From Candidatus Aalborgicola lynettensis (GTDB lineage Bacteria; Pseudomonadota; Gammaproteobacteria; Burkholderiales; Burkholderiaceae_C), in NCBI GenBank assembly GCA_016719405.1, contig JADJZE010000018.1, positions 496,001-560,000 on the forward strand: a DNA stretch of 64,000 nucleotides, in the 5' to 3' direction. Below the pieces are notes generated by a model. The model worked only from the letters and a program-made list of their open reading frames with translations. It made no database searches and was not told the DNA's origin. Of the stretch, positions 33,848 to 43,100 are shown piece by piece. The number at the start of each line of letters is the position of its first letter. Position 1 is the first letter of the stretch. Position numbers and translations under genes: made by a program.

Positions 33848-34771
33848 CTACCAGGCCGGTGCCAGTTGCGCAAAGCCGTTGGGGGCCTGTTTTTCGTCTT
33901 CGAACGTGACAACTTCCCACGCTTGGGGTTGGTTCAACAGTTCGCGCAGCAACTTGTTATTGAGTGCGTGGCCAGAGCGGAACGCGGTGTAACTGGCCAG
34001 CAGCGGTTTGCCCACGATATACAGGTCGCCCATGGCGTCGAGAATCTTGTGTTTGACGAACTCGTCGTCATAACGCAGACCATCGGCGTTGAGCACCTTG
34101 TAGTCGTCCATGACGATGGCATTGTCCAGCCCGCCACCCAGTGCCAGACCGTTGGCGCGCATCATTTCCACGTCTTTCGTAAAACCAAAGGTGCGTGCGC
34201 GCGCAATGTCGCGTGCGTAGGAGCCCGTGCTCAGGTCAAACTCCACACTCTGCCCGGTGGAGTCCACAGCGGGGTGTTTGAAATCAATCTCGAAGCGCAG
34301 TCTATAGCCGTGGTAGGGCTCCAGGCGGGCCCATTTCTCGGTGGGGCCACTGCCTTCGCGCACTTCCACCGGCTGGGTCAGGCGGATAAAACGCCGGGGC
34401 GTGTTTTGTTGCACGATGCCGGCACTTTGCAGCAGAAAAACAAACGAGGCGGCGGAGCCGTCCAGAATGGGAATTTCCTCGGCGGTGATGTCCACATACA
34501 GGTTGTCCACCCCCAGACCGGCGCAGGCCGACATGAGGTGTTCCACCGTATTGACCTTGGCATCGCCATGCGACAAGGTGGACGCCAGGCGCGTGTCGGT
34601 CACGGCGGTGGCCGACACCGGTATGTCCACCGGCTCGGGCAAATCGACCCGGCGAAACACAATGCCGGTATCGGGTTGCGCCGGGCGCAAGGTGATTTCC
34701 ACCCGCTGCCCGCTGTGCAGGCCCACGCCAACGGCCTGGGTGATGGATTTAAGCGTTCGTTGTTTCAGCAC
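33848..34771 (-). CDS. lpxC: UDP-3-O-acyl-N-acetylglucosamine deacetylase
   Basis: A 307-residue zinc enzyme for the committed step of lipid A synthesis. NTVEHLMSACAG (zinc His), the KHKILDAMGDL box (second His and Asp) and the catalytic SGHALNN are present. GTG at 34771 is preferred because LKQRTLKSITQAVGVGLHSG then begins exactly as in the family; ATG starts at 34795 or 34804 would add 8-11 residues. Last large gene of the dcw cluster, separated from ftsZ by a spacer with two hairpins. Confidence 0.95.
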   Translation of the reverse strand: MLKQRTLKSITQAVGVGLHSGQRVEITLRPAQPDTGIVFRRVDLPEPVDIPVSATAVTDTRLASTLSHGDAKVNTVEHLMSACAGLGVDNLYVDITAEEIPILDGSAASFVFLLQSAGIVQQNTPRRFIRLTQPVEVREGSGPTEKWARLEPYHGYRLRFEIDFKHPAVDSTGQSVEFDLSTGSYARDIARARTFGFTKDVEMMRANGLALGGGLDNAIVMDDYKVLNADGLRYDDEFVKHKILDAMGDLYIVGKPLLASYTAFRSGHALNNKLLRELLNQPQAWEVVTFEDEKQAPNGFAQLAPAW

Positions 34772-34838
34772 GGGGCGAATTTTACCTTTCGGCATCCATT
34801 GCATCGGTCACCTCTACGTCCACCATACTCCATGGGAT

Positions 34839-34907
34839 GTGCATGGCCCGCCATGCACCCCCACCTAACGCCTGCAACTGCGCAGCCGTTTACTGCCACG
34901 GCTGCGC
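34839..34907 (-). promoter_or_regulatory. Two stem-loops in the ftsZ-lpxC spacer
   Basis: Perfect hairpins GCGCAGCCGT/ACGGCTGCGC (34880-34889 with 34898-34907, 8-base loop) and GTGCATGG/CCATGCAC (34839-34846 with 34851-34858, loop CCCG). Neither is followed by a T-run on the minus strand, so they are more likely RNA stability or processing elements than terminators. Confidence 0.5.
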
Positions 34908-34915
34908 TGCGGGCA

Positions 34916-36148
34916 TCAGTCGGCCTGCTTGCGCAGGAAGGCGGGGATTTCGTAGTCGTCCATGCCGCCGCTGGACAGCGCATCAACCTTGGCGGCCGCC
35001 GAGGTACGGCCACGCCAGACGGCGGGTGTACCCATGCTGCCATAGTCGGTTTGGCCAATGCCCATGGAGGGGCTGTGGGTGGCAGGTGCAGGCGCCGCAG
35101 CCACGGTGTTCAGGGTTGGAACATGGAAAGGCACGTTGTCGGTGCCGGTGCGCAGCACCTGCAGCGGGGGCGCCGTGCGGCGCGCGGCCTGGCGGGTCAG
35201 GCCGGTGGCCACCACGGTGATGCGGATGTTGTCGTCCAGGCTTTCGTCGTAAGCGGTGCCGTAAATGACATGGGCATCGGCCGACGAATAGGCACGGATG
35301 GTGTCCATCGCCAGGCGGGACTCCTTCAGCTTCAGGGAGCCCTTGGCAGCGGAAATCAGCACCAGCACGCCCTTGGCACCGGAGAGATCGATACCCTCCA
35401 ACAGTGGGCAGGCCACGGCCTGCTCTGCGGCAATGCGGGCACGGTCAGGGCCATTGGCCACTGCGGTGCCCATCATGGCCTTACCAGGCTCGCCCATCAC
35501 GGTGCGCACGTCTTCAAAGTCGACGTTGATTTCGCCCGGCACGTTGATGATTTCGGCAATACCACCCACGGCGTTTTTCAGCACGTCGTTGGCCTGGGCA
35601 AACGCCTCTTCCTGGGAGACGTCGTCGTCCAGCACCTCCAGCAGTTTGTCGTTGAGCACCACAATCAGCGAGTCCACATTGGCTTCCAGCTCGGTCAGAC
35701 CGGCTTCGGCGTTTTGCATGCGTTTGGCAGACTCAAACTCGAACGGTTTGGTGACCACACCCACGGTCAAAATGCCCATTTCACGCGCCACACGGGCAAT
35801 GACGGGTGCGGCACCGGTACCGGTTCCACCACCCATGCCGGCGGTAATGAAGAGCATGTTGGCGCCCTCAATGGCGTTGCGGATGTCGGCCTCGGCCTGG
35901 GTTGCCGCTTCGCGCCCTTTGTCGGGTTTGCTGCCCGCGCCCAGCCCGGTGACACCGAGCTGGATGGTTTTGTGTGCCGAGCTGCGCGACAGGGCTTGCG
36001 CATCGGTGTTGGCGCAGATGAATTCGACCCCGCCAACGGCGGTGGCGATCATGTGCTCGACGGCGTTGCCGCCGCCGCCGCCTACGCCGATGACCTTGAT
36101 TTGGGTGCCTTGGTTAAACGCTGCTTCTTCGATCATTTCGATGGCCAT
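34916..36148 (-). CDS. ftsZ: Cell division protein FtsZ
   Basis: A 410-residue tubulin-like GTPase that forms the Z ring. IKVIGVGGGGGNAVEHMI is the nucleotide pocket, GGGTGTG at residues 106-112 the tubulin signature, and the C-terminal peptide DDYEIPAFLRKQAD the conserved tail that binds FtsA and ZipA. The linker before it is about 70 residues and Ala/Pro-rich. It follows ftsA after a 160-bp spacer. Confidence 0.98.
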   Translation of the reverse strand: MAIEMIEEAAFNQGTQIKVIGVGGGGGNAVEHMIATAVGGVEFICANTDAQALSRSSAHKTIQLGVTGLGAGSKPDKGREAATQAEADIRNAIEGANMLFITAGMGGGTGTGAAPVIARVAREMGILTVGVVTKPFEFESAKRMQNAEAGLTELEANVDSLIVVLNDKLLEVLDDDVSQEEAFAQANDVLKNAVGGIAEIINVPGEINVDFEDVRTVMGEPGKAMMGTAVANGPDRARIAAEQAVACPLLEGIDLSGAKGVLVLISAAKGSLKLKESRLAMDTIRAYSSADAHVIYGTAYDESLDDNIRITVVATGLTRQAARRTAPPLQVLRTGTDNVPFHVPTLNTVAAAPAPATHSPSMGIGQTDYGSMGTPAVWRGRTSAAAKVDALSSGGMDDYEIPAFLRKQAD

Positions 36149-36308
36149 TTAGTGCTCCTGAGTGTTATTGATGAAACTGAAAAAAGTGAGGAAATACTTG
36201 CTGGGTTGGTGTTGGCAGTACCGTCGCAGGTGCGCAAGGGGGGGGGGCCTGGACATCGCCATCGCCAATGGGGACTCCCCCTTGCCAGCCAGATAGGGTG
36301 GATCATGA
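36149..36308 (-). promoter_or_regulatory. ftsA-ftsZ spacer with G-tract hairpin
   Basis: 160 bp without a gene. It contains ten consecutive Gs (36238-36247), and GCAAGGGGG (36234-36242) pairs with CCCCCTTGC (36277-36285). This is the largest gap inside the dcw cluster and may hold an internal ftsZ promoter. No promoter can be named with confidence. Confidence 0.4.
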
Positions 36309-37538
36309 TCAGAAGTTCCCCACAAACCAGTCTTTGACCTGGCCCAGCGCGGTCTTCATGGAGCCGGCTTTTTGCGACACCCGGAAACCCCGCATGCGGG
36401 CCAAACGGGCCTCTTCCAGCAAACCCATCACCGTGGCGGCACGTGGCTGGGCCACCATGTCGGCCAGGGCGCTGGAATACTTGGGCACACCGCGGCGCAC
36501 CGGTTTGAGGAAGATGTCTTCTGCCAGCTCCACCATGCCCGGCATGATGCAGCTGCCCCCGGTGAGCACGATGCCCGAGGACAACACTTCCTCGCAGCCG
36601 GACTCGCGAATGACCTGGTTGACCAGGGAAAAAATTTCTTCAATACGCGGCTCGATCACGCCCGACAGGGCCTGGCGGCTGAGCAGGCGCGGACCACGGT
36701 CGCCCAGGCCGGGCACCTCAAGCTGGGTTTCCGGATTGACCAGAAGTTGTTTGGCGTGTCCGCTTTCCACCTTGATGTCCTCGGCATCCTTCGTGGGTGT
36801 GCGCAGCGCCATGGCAATGTCGCTGGTAATCAGGTCACCGGCAATCGGGATCACGGCGGTGTGGCGAATGGCGCCGTTGGTAAAGATGGCAATGTCGGTG
36901 GTGCCAGCGCCAATATCGACCATGGCCACACCCAACTCGCGCTCGTCCTCGGTCAGCACCGACAGGCTGCTGGCCAACGGGTTGAGCATGAGCAGCTCCA
37001 CTTCCAGCCCGCAGCGGCGCACACATTTGATGATGTTCTCGGCCGCGCTTTGGGCACCGGTCACGATATGCACTTTGGCTTCCAGGCGGATGCCGCTCAT
37101 GCCAATGGGCTCTTTCACGTCCTGGCCGTCGATGATGAATTCCTGCGGCTCCACCAGCAGCAACTTTTGGTCACTGGAGATGTTGATGGCCTTGGCCGTT
37201 TCCACCACACGCGACACATCGGCCTGCGTCACCTCGCGGTCTTTCACCGCCACCATGCCGCTGGAATTGATGCCCCGGATATGGCTGCCGGTGATGCCGG
37301 TGTACACGCGGGTGATCTTGCAGTCGGCCATCAGCTCGGCCTCGCGCAGGGCCTGCTGGATGCTGGCCACCGTGGCGTCGATATTGACCACCACGCCGCG
37401 CTTGATGCCGTTGCTGGGCGCCACGCCCAGGCCGGCCAGCTTGAGCTCGCCGCCGGGCAACACCTCGGCCACCACCACCATGACCTTGGCGGTACCGATG
37501 TCCAGGCCCACCACCAAGTCTTTGTATTCTTTTGCCAT
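36309..37538 (-). CDS. ftsA: Cell division protein FtsA
   Basis: A 409-residue actin-like ATPase that tethers FtsZ to the membrane. VVGLDIGTAKVMVVVAEV is the first phosphate-binding motif, VDIGAGTTDIAIFTNGAI the second and GIVLTGGSCIMPGMVELA the adenosine motif. The C-terminal amphipathic helix (LGQVKDWFVGNF) is present. It follows ftsQ by 25 bp. Confidence 0.98.
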   Translation of the reverse strand: MAKEYKDLVVGLDIGTAKVMVVVAEVLPGGELKLAGLGVAPSNGIKRGVVVNIDATVASIQQALREAELMADCKITRVYTGITGSHIRGINSSGMVAVKDREVTQADVSRVVETAKAINISSDQKLLLVEPQEFIIDGQDVKEPIGMSGIRLEAKVHIVTGAQSAAENIIKCVRRCGLEVELLMLNPLASSLSVLTEDERELGVAMVDIGAGTTDIAIFTNGAIRHTAVIPIAGDLITSDIAMALRTPTKDAEDIKVESGHAKQLLVNPETQLEVPGLGDRGPRLLSRQALSGVIEPRIEEIFSLVNQVIRESGCEEVLSSGIVLTGGSCIMPGMVELAEDIFLKPVRRGVPKYSSALADMVAQPRAATVMGLLEEARLARMRGFRVSQKAGSMKTALGQVKDWFVGNF

Positions 37539-37563
37539 ATGACGTCCTGCGTGCTTTCGTTCG

Positions 37564-38349
37564 CTATTTTTTTAAACTATCTGCTGCCACCGTGCTAACA
37601 CCCCGCAAGCGAATGGCGTAGCCGTTTTCGTACCGCAAATCCGCCGACTCGACGGCGTTGTTGCGGCGTTCATACCGGCTGGAAACCTGGGTCAGGGTCT
37701 GCAGGAAACGCCGCACCCGGGGCGCAACCTCGTCTGCGGTACCGCGCCCCAGTTCGATGCTGGCCTCGGTGTCCAGGTGGGCACGCCAACTGCCGCCTTG
37801 GGTCAGTTCCAGTCGGCTCACCGGCAATTCCATCTCGGCAAACAAGGGCGCTACCACGCGGTACATGGCCAGCACCTCGGCGGCCATTTCGTCCGGGCCG
37901 TCCAGTTGCGGCAGCATGTCGGCCTCGACTTCGCCCACATTGGCTTCAAACACTTCACCGTAGCTGTTGATCAGCCGCAGCTCTCGCTGACCACCCCAAT
38001 AGGCCACCGCCTGGTGCTCCTGCAGCACCACTTGCAGGCGGTCCGGAAACACGCGGCGCACCACCGCACGGCGCACCCAGGGCACCGCCTCAAAGGCGGC
38101 CTTCACGCGGGCCAGGTCGACACTGAAGAAGGTGCCCTGCAAGCGCTGCGCCACGTTAGCCCGCAAGGTGATGGTGTTGTTGTGGCTCACATCACCCGAC
38201 ACACGGATGCCCTTGATGTCAAACGCTGGCAGGTGCACCGCCCAGCGCGCCATAGCCCATGCGCCGCCAACAGCCAACGCGATCAACAAAACCGCAGCGG
38301 TCATGTTCATCAGCTTGACGTCAACCGGCATGGCTACAGCTGTATTCAC
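37564..38349 (-). CDS. ftsQ: Cell division protein FtsQ
   Basis: A 261-residue bitopic protein of the divisome: one N-terminal helix (about residues 15-35), the POTRA domain (FDIKGIRVSGDVSHNNTITLRANV) and the beta domain. The start is the GTG at 38349 that overlaps the ddl stop (GTGA), giving translational coupling; upstream frame is non-conserved. Confidence 0.95.
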   Translation of the reverse strand: MNTAVAMPVDVKLMNMTAAVLLIALAVGGAWAMARWAVHLPAFDIKGIRVSGDVSHNNTITLRANVAQRLQGTFFSVDLARVKAAFEAVPWVRRAVVRRVFPDRLQVVLQEHQAVAYWGGQRELRLINSYGEVFEANVGEVEADMLPQLDGPDEMAAEVLAMYRVVAPLFAEMELPVSRLELTQGGSWRAHLDTEASIELGRGTADEVAPRVRRFLQTLTQVSSRYERRNNAVESADLRYENGYAIRLRGVSTVAADSLKK

Positions 38350-39308
38350 GCGAGCGCTCCCACATCCAGGCCGGTGCTGTGCAGCAAGCGCACACACAAG
38401 GCTTCGTAACTGATGCCAGCAGCCTTGGCCGACATGGGCACCAGCGAGTGGCTGGTCATGCCCGGCGAGGTGTTGATTTCCAGCAAGTAGGGCTTGCGCG
38501 TCTGCGCGTCGATCATCACGTCGGCACGCGCCCAGCCACGGCAACCCAGCACCGTGTAGGCCTTGCAGACCAGGGCCTGAATTTCCGCTTCTTCGCCTTC
38601 TGGCAAACCCGCGGGCACCAGGTAACGCGTGTCGTTGGTGAAGTATTTGTGCTGGTAGTCGTAATTGCCATCGGGCGCCACGATGCGAATCACCGGCAGT
38701 GCCTCGGGCTGATTGGTCGCCCCCAGCACCGGGCAGGTGACCTCGTCACCGGCGATGAACTGCTCACACAGCACCATGGGGTCGTGCTGCGCCGCTGCGG
38801 CATAGGCGGCATCACACTGGTCGGCGGACAGCACTTTGGTAAAACCAATTGAGGAGCCTTCGCGCGCGGGCTTGACGATCATCGGCGCGCCCAGCGTGGC
38901 AAAAGCGGCACGGGTTTCGGCGCCGCTGTGCACCTGCGCCCAGGCCGGAGTGGGCAGGCCTTCAAAACGCCAGATGCGTTTGGTCATGACCTTGTCCATG
39001 GAGATGCTGGACGCCATGACACCGGAGCCGGTGTAGGGAATGCCCAGCAACTCCAGCGCGCCTTGCACGGTGCCGTCTTCACCCCAGCGGCCATGCAGGG
39101 CGATGAAGCAGCGCGCAAAACCCTCGCGTTTCAAGTCGCCCAGGTCGCGCTCGGCGGGGTCAAAGGCGTGCGCGTCCACACCCTGCGCACGCAAGGCCTG
39201 CAATACGCCGGTGCCGGACATGAGGGAGACCTCGCGCTCGGCGGAGCGCCCACCCATCAACACGGCCACTTTGCCCAGCCCCTGTGCGCTTGGATTACCT
39301 GATTTCAT
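38346..39308 (-). CDS. ddl: D-alanine--D-alanine ligase
   Basis: A 320-residue ATP-grasp enzyme making the D-Ala-D-Ala dipeptide. VAVLMGGRSAEREVSLMSG, FIALHGRWGEDGTVQGALELLGIPYTGSG and the metal-binding LLEINTSPGMTSHSLVP are diagnostic of DdlB. It lies between murC and ftsQ as in most proteobacterial dcw clusters. Confidence 0.97.
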   Translation of the reverse strand: MKSGNPSAQGLGKVAVLMGGRSAEREVSLMSGTGVLQALRAQGVDAHAFDPAERDLGDLKREGFARCFIALHGRWGEDGTVQGALELLGIPYTGSGVMASSISMDKVMTKRIWRFEGLPTPAWAQVHSGAETRAAFATLGAPMIVKPAREGSSIGFTKVLSADQCDAAYAAAAQHDPMVLCEQFIAGDEVTCPVLGATNQPEALPVIRIVAPDGNYDYQHKYFTNDTRYLVPAGLPEGEEAEIQALVCKAYTVLGCRGWARADVMIDAQTRKPYLLEINTSPGMTSHSLVPMSAKAAGISYEALCVRLLHSTGLDVGALA

Positions 39309-39325
39309 TTTTTAGTCCAATTGGC

Positions 39326-40759
39326 TCATTGCGCACGTCCGCCGTGCGCAGACAGCTCACTTTTTTGTAGCAAATCCACCACTTTGCCGGACACTGCACC
39401 AATCGACCCGGCACCCATGCAAATCAGCACATCACCCGGCTGCGCGTTGTCCAGCGCGGCTTGCGGCATGGCGGCAATGTCATCCACAAAAATGGGCTCC
39501 ACCTTGCCGGCAATACGCAACGCACGGGCCAGGGCGCGGCCGTCTGCGGCAACAATGGGTGCCTCGCCAGCGGCGTAGACCTCGCCCAGCAGCACCGAGT
39601 CGGCCTGGCCAATCACTTTGACAAAGTCTTCAAAGCAGTCGCGCGTGCGGGTAAAACGGTGGGGCTGAAACGCCAGCACCAAACGCCGCCCGGGGAAGGC
39701 ACCGCGCGCAGCGGCCAGCGTGGCTTGCATTTCAACCGGGTGGTGGCCGTAGTCATCTACGACCGTCACCACGCCACCGGCAGGCAGCGCCCAGTCGCCG
39801 TAACGCTGGAAGCGACGGCCAACGCCTTTGAATTCGGCCAGTGCCTTGCACACAGCGGCATCGGCAATGTTGAGTTCCACCGCCACGGCAATGGCCGACA
39901 GCGCGTTGAGCACGTTGTGGTTGCCGGGCAGGTTGAGCACCACGTCCAGGTCGGGCAGCACCACGCCGTTGCGGCGCTGCACGGTGAAATGCATCTGCCC
40001 ATCGACGGCCCGCACGTTGATGGCGCGCACCTGGGCCTGTTCGTTGAAGCCGTAGCTGGTGATCGGGCAGGTCACCTGGTCAAAGATGGCGCGCACAGCG
40101 GCGTCGTCGGTGCACAGAATGGCCACGCCGTAAAACGGCATGCGGTGCAGAAAATCGACAAAGGCTTTTTGCAGCTTGCCAAAATCGTGGCCATAGGTTT
40201 CCATGTGGTCGGCGTCGATATTGGTGACCACCGCCATCACGGGCAGCAGGTTCAAAAACGAAGCGTCCGACTCGTCGGCCTCGACCACGATGTGGTCGCC
40301 ACTGCCCAGGCGCGCATTGGCACCGGCGCTGTTGAGGCGCCCGCCAATCACGAAGGTGGGGTCCAGCCCGGCCTCGGCCAGCACGCTGGCGACCAGGCTG
40401 GTGGTGGTGGTCTTGCCGTGGGTGCCGGCAATGGCAATGCCTTGCTTGAGGCGCATCAGCTCGGCCAGCATCAGGGCGCGCGGCACGATGGGGATTTTCA
40501 TCGCCCGGGCCTGAATGACCTCGGGGTTGCTGGCCTGCACGGCAGTCGACGTGACCACCGCGTCCGCGCCCGCCACATGCTCTGCCGCGTGGCCGACATA
40601 GGTGGTAACGCCCAGGGTGGCCAGGCGCTTGAGCGTGGCGCTGTCGGCCAGGTCGGAGCCAGAGATGGTGTAGCCCAGATTGCACAGCACCTCGGCAATG
40701 CCCGACATGCCCGAGCCACCGACGCCGACAAAATGAATGTGTTTAACCGCGTGCTTCAT
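39326..40759 (-). CDS. murC: UDP-N-acetylmuramate--L-alanine ligase
   Basis: A 477-residue Mur ligase. HFVGVGGSGMSGIAEVLCNLGY is the UDP-binding loop and AGTHGKTTTTSLVASVL the ATP-binding P-loop; DYGHHPVEMQATL marks the C-terminal domain. ATG overlaps the murG stop (ATGA). The last residues include part of a type B micro-repeat (39352-39375). Confidence 0.98.
   Translation of the reverse strand: MKHAVKHIHFVGVGGSGMSGIAEVLCNLGYTISGSDLADSATLKRLATLGVTTYVGHAAEHVAGADAVVTSTAVQASNPEVIQARAMKIPIVPRALMLAELMRLKQGIAIAGTHGKTTTTSLVASVLAEAGLDPTFVIGGRLNSAGANARLGSGDHIVVEADESDASFLNLLPVMAVVTNIDADHMETYGHDFGKLQKAFVDFLHRMPFYGVAILCTDDAAVRAIFDQVTCPITSYGFNEQAQVRAINVRAVDGQMHFTVQRRNGVVLPDLDVVLNLPGNHNVLNALSAIAVAVELNIADAAVCKALAEFKGVGRRFQRYGDWALPAGGVVTVVDDYGHHPVEMQATLAAARGAFPGRRLVLAFQPHRFTRTRDCFEDFVKVIGQADSVLLGEVYAAGEAPIVAADGRALARALRIAGKVEPIFVDDIAAMPQAALDNAQPGDVLICMGAGSIGAVSGKVVDLLQKSELSAHGGRAQ
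39352..39375 (-). repeat. Micro-repeat (type B) in the 3' end of murC
   Basis: On the minus strand GATTTGCTAC, an A-run and GTGAGC; related to the units at 40855 and 63598. Confidence 0.45.
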
Positions 40760-41796
40760 CGCACCAACTCCTCACATGCAGCCACGACGGCGTCGGTGGC
40801 CTGAATTTTTTGCATCTTTTTGGCCTCTAGCGCTCGCTGGACGAGCGCAGAGCGCTCTGTTTTTTGTAGCAAATCCGCCAACACCGCAGGTGTTAACTCG
40901 GTTTGCGGCAGCAACCATGCCGCCCCCTGGTCGACCAGAAAGCGGGCGTTGCGTGTCTGGTGGTCGTCCACCGCCGAGGGAAACGGCACCAGCACCGCGG
41001 CAGCGCCCACGGCGGCCAGCTCGGTCACCGTGCTGGCCCCCGCACGGCAAATCACCAGGTCGGCGTCGGCAAAAGCCTGTGCCGTGTCCTCAATAAAGGG
41101 CGTCAGGGTAGCCTGTACACCCGCTTGGCTGTAATTGGCGCGTAATTCGTCGATTTGTTTTTCGCCGCTTTGGTGGATGACAACGGGGCGTTGGTCGGCG
41201 CTCAGCAAAGCCAGCGCCTGCGGCACCACGGTGTTGAGCGCCTTGGCGCCCAGGCTACCGCCCACCACCAGCACCTGAAGTGGCCCGGTACGTGTGGCAA
41301 AGCGGGTTTGCGGGTCGCCCTGGACCAGGAATTCCGCGCGCAGTGGATTGCCCACCCATTGGCCACGCGCCAGCACCTGCGGGAATGCGGTGAACACCCG
41401 GCGCGCCAGCTTGGCCAGCACCTTGTTGGCCATGCCCGCCACCGAGTTTTGCTCATGCAACACCAGCGGCTTGCCCATGAGCGCCGCCATCACCCCGGCC
41501 GGGAAGGTGATGTAGCCGCCCAGGCCCACCACCACGTCGGGGCGCACGCGGCGCAAAACCGCCACGCTTTGGGCACAGGCTTTGAGCAGGCGCCAGGGCA
41601 ATGCAGCCAGGGTGCGCAGGCCCTTGCCACGCACGCCGGAAAAATCGACCAGCTCCAGCGCAAAACCACGCGCGGGCACCAGGCGGCTTTCCATGCTATC
41701 AGGCGCACCCAGCCAGTGCACGCGCCAGCCCTGCGTGCGCAGGGCCTGCGCCACTGCCAGCCCCGGGAAGATGTGGCCGCCGGTGCCGCCGGCCAT
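40756..41796 (-). CDS. murG: UDP-N-acetylglucosamine--N-acetylmuramyl-(pentapeptide) pyrophosphoryl-undecaprenol N-acetylglucosamine transferase
   Basis: A 346-residue glycosyltransferase making lipid II from lipid I. MAGGTGGHIFPGLAVAQAL is the glycine-rich loop and HEQNSVAGMANK and CRAGASTVTELAAVG are the family boxes. The only in-frame start is the ATG of MAGGTGGH. The usual preceding residues ALI are encoded just upstream without a start codon, so this protein begins unusually close to the glycine loop. It starts 2 bp after the ftsW stop. A 40-bp type B repeat region near the C-terminus encodes KKTERSALVQRALEAKK-like sequence. Confidence 0.96.
   Translation of the reverse strand: MAGGTGGHIFPGLAVAQALRTQGWRVHWLGAPDSMESRLVPARGFALELVDFSGVRGKGLRTLAALPWRLLKACAQSVAVLRRVRPDVVVGLGGYITFPAGVMAALMGKPLVLHEQNSVAGMANKVLAKLARRVFTAFPQVLARGQWVGNPLRAEFLVQGDPQTRFATRTGPLQVLVVGGSLGAKALNTVVPQALALLSADQRPVVIHQSGEKQIDELRANYSQAGVQATLTPFIEDTAQAFADADLVICRAGASTVTELAAVGAAAVLVPFPSAVDDHQTRNARFLVDQGAAWLLPQTELTPAVLADLLQKTERSALVQRALEAKKMQKIQATDAVVAACEELVR
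40827..40876 (-). repeat. Micro-repeat (type B) with palindromic extension inside murG
   Basis: On the minus strand GATTTGCTAC, an A-run, CAGAGCGCTC, then further GCGCTC units that can fold back (AGCGCTC / GAGCGC). Read in frame near the murG C-terminus. Confidence 0.5.
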
Positions 41797-41798
41797 GA

Positions 41799-43100
41799 TC
41801 AGTGCACAACGTTGGCCATGCGGGCTGCGCGTTGCGCGCGCATGCCCAAACGCCCTCCGTGCATGAGTTGTCTGTTTTCATGATCTATCCGCAGCACGAC
41901 GGCGATGGCGACCAGATTGACCAAAATGGCCGAGCCGCCGTAGCTCATCAGCGGCAAGGTCAGGCCCTTGGTGGGCAAGGCACCCAGGTTCACGCCCATG
42001 TTGATGAAGGACTGAAAACCCATCCACAGGCCCACCCCTTGTGCCACCAGACCGGCAAAAACACGGTCCAGCGCAATGGCCTGGCGGCCAATGCCCATGA
42101 TGCGCCGGGTCAGCCACAAAAACATGCCGATGACCAGCACCACGCCCACCAGGCCAAACTCTTCACCAATCACGGCCAGCAAAAAGTCGGTGTGGGCTTC
42201 GGGCAACCAGCTGAGTTTTTCCACGCTACCGCCCAGCCCCACACCAAAAATTTCACCGCGCCCAATGGCAATCAGCGAATGCGTCAGCTGGTAGCCCTTG
42301 GCCAGGGCGTTTTTCTCGCTCCAGGGGTCCAGGTAGGCAAAGATGCGCTCGCGCCGCCATTCGGACGCCGCAATCATCAAAGCAAAGGCGACCACCAATA
42401 CGGCCGCGATCAAAAAGAACATACGGGCGTTGACACCGCCCAGAAACAAAATGCCCATGGCAATGACGGCAATCACCATGAACGCGCCCATGTCGGGCTC
42501 AGCCAGCAGCAGCAGACCCACCACGGCCACGGCCGCACCCATGGGTGCAACGGCGCGGAAAAAGCGCTCCTTGACTTCCATCTTGCGCACCATGTAGTCG
42601 GCCGCGTACAGCAGCACGGCAAACTTGGCCAGCTCGGAGGGCTGAAAACTCAGTGGACCCAGCGATATCCAGCGCCGCGCACCATAAACCACCTTGCCCA
42701 GCCCCGGAATCAGCACCGCGATGAGCAGTACCAACGAGCCAATAAACAACCAGGGCGCCCACTTTTCCCAGCGGTCCATGGGCACCTGGTAGGCCAGCAA
42801 AGCGGCCACAAACGCAATCACCAGCCACATGGCGTGGCGCACCAGAAAGTAGGTGTGGGTGTATTTGGCAAAACGGGGGTTGTCGGGCATGGCAATGGAG
42901 GCCGAATACACCATCACCAAGCCCCACAGCAGCAACGCGACGACCACCCACACCAAGGGCTGATCGAACCCACGCACCGGCGCCACCTGGGTGGTGGATG
43001 CGAACGTACCGCGCCCGCCCAGACGCACCGGCAGCGCCGATGCCGCTTGCGCGGCACGGCTGTTGAACCAGCCCGACACGGTGGCGCCCCAGGCACTCAT
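41799..43100 (-). CDS. ftsW: Septal peptidoglycan polymerase FtsW
   Basis: A 433-residue SEDS-family protein with about ten membrane helices, working with FtsI at the septum. GARRWISLGPLSFQPSELAKFA, AHTDFLLAVIGEEFGL and LPTKGLTLPLMSYGGSAI are the conserved regions. The N-terminal 45 residues are a cytoplasmic extension. Its ATG overlaps the end of murD. Confidence 0.97.
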   Translation of the reverse strand: MSAWGATVSGWFNSRAAQAASALPVRLGGRGTFASTTQVAPVRGFDQPLVWVVVALLLWGLVMVYSASIAMPDNPRFAKYTHTYFLVRHAMWLVIAFVAALLAYQVPMDRWEKWAPWLFIGSLVLLIAVLIPGLGKVVYGARRWISLGPLSFQPSELAKFAVLLYAADYMVRKMEVKERFFRAVAPMGAAVAVVGLLLLAEPDMGAFMVIAVIAMGILFLGGVNARMFFLIAAVLVVAFALMIAASEWRRERIFAYLDPWSEKNALAKGYQLTHSLIAIGRGEIFGVGLGGSVEKLSWLPEAHTDFLLAVIGEEFGLVGVVLVIGMFLWLTRRIMGIGRQAIALDRVFAGLVAQGVGLWMGFQSFINMGVNLGALPTKGLTLPLMSYGGSAILVNLVAIAVVLRIDHENRQLMHGGRLGMRAQRAARMANVVH

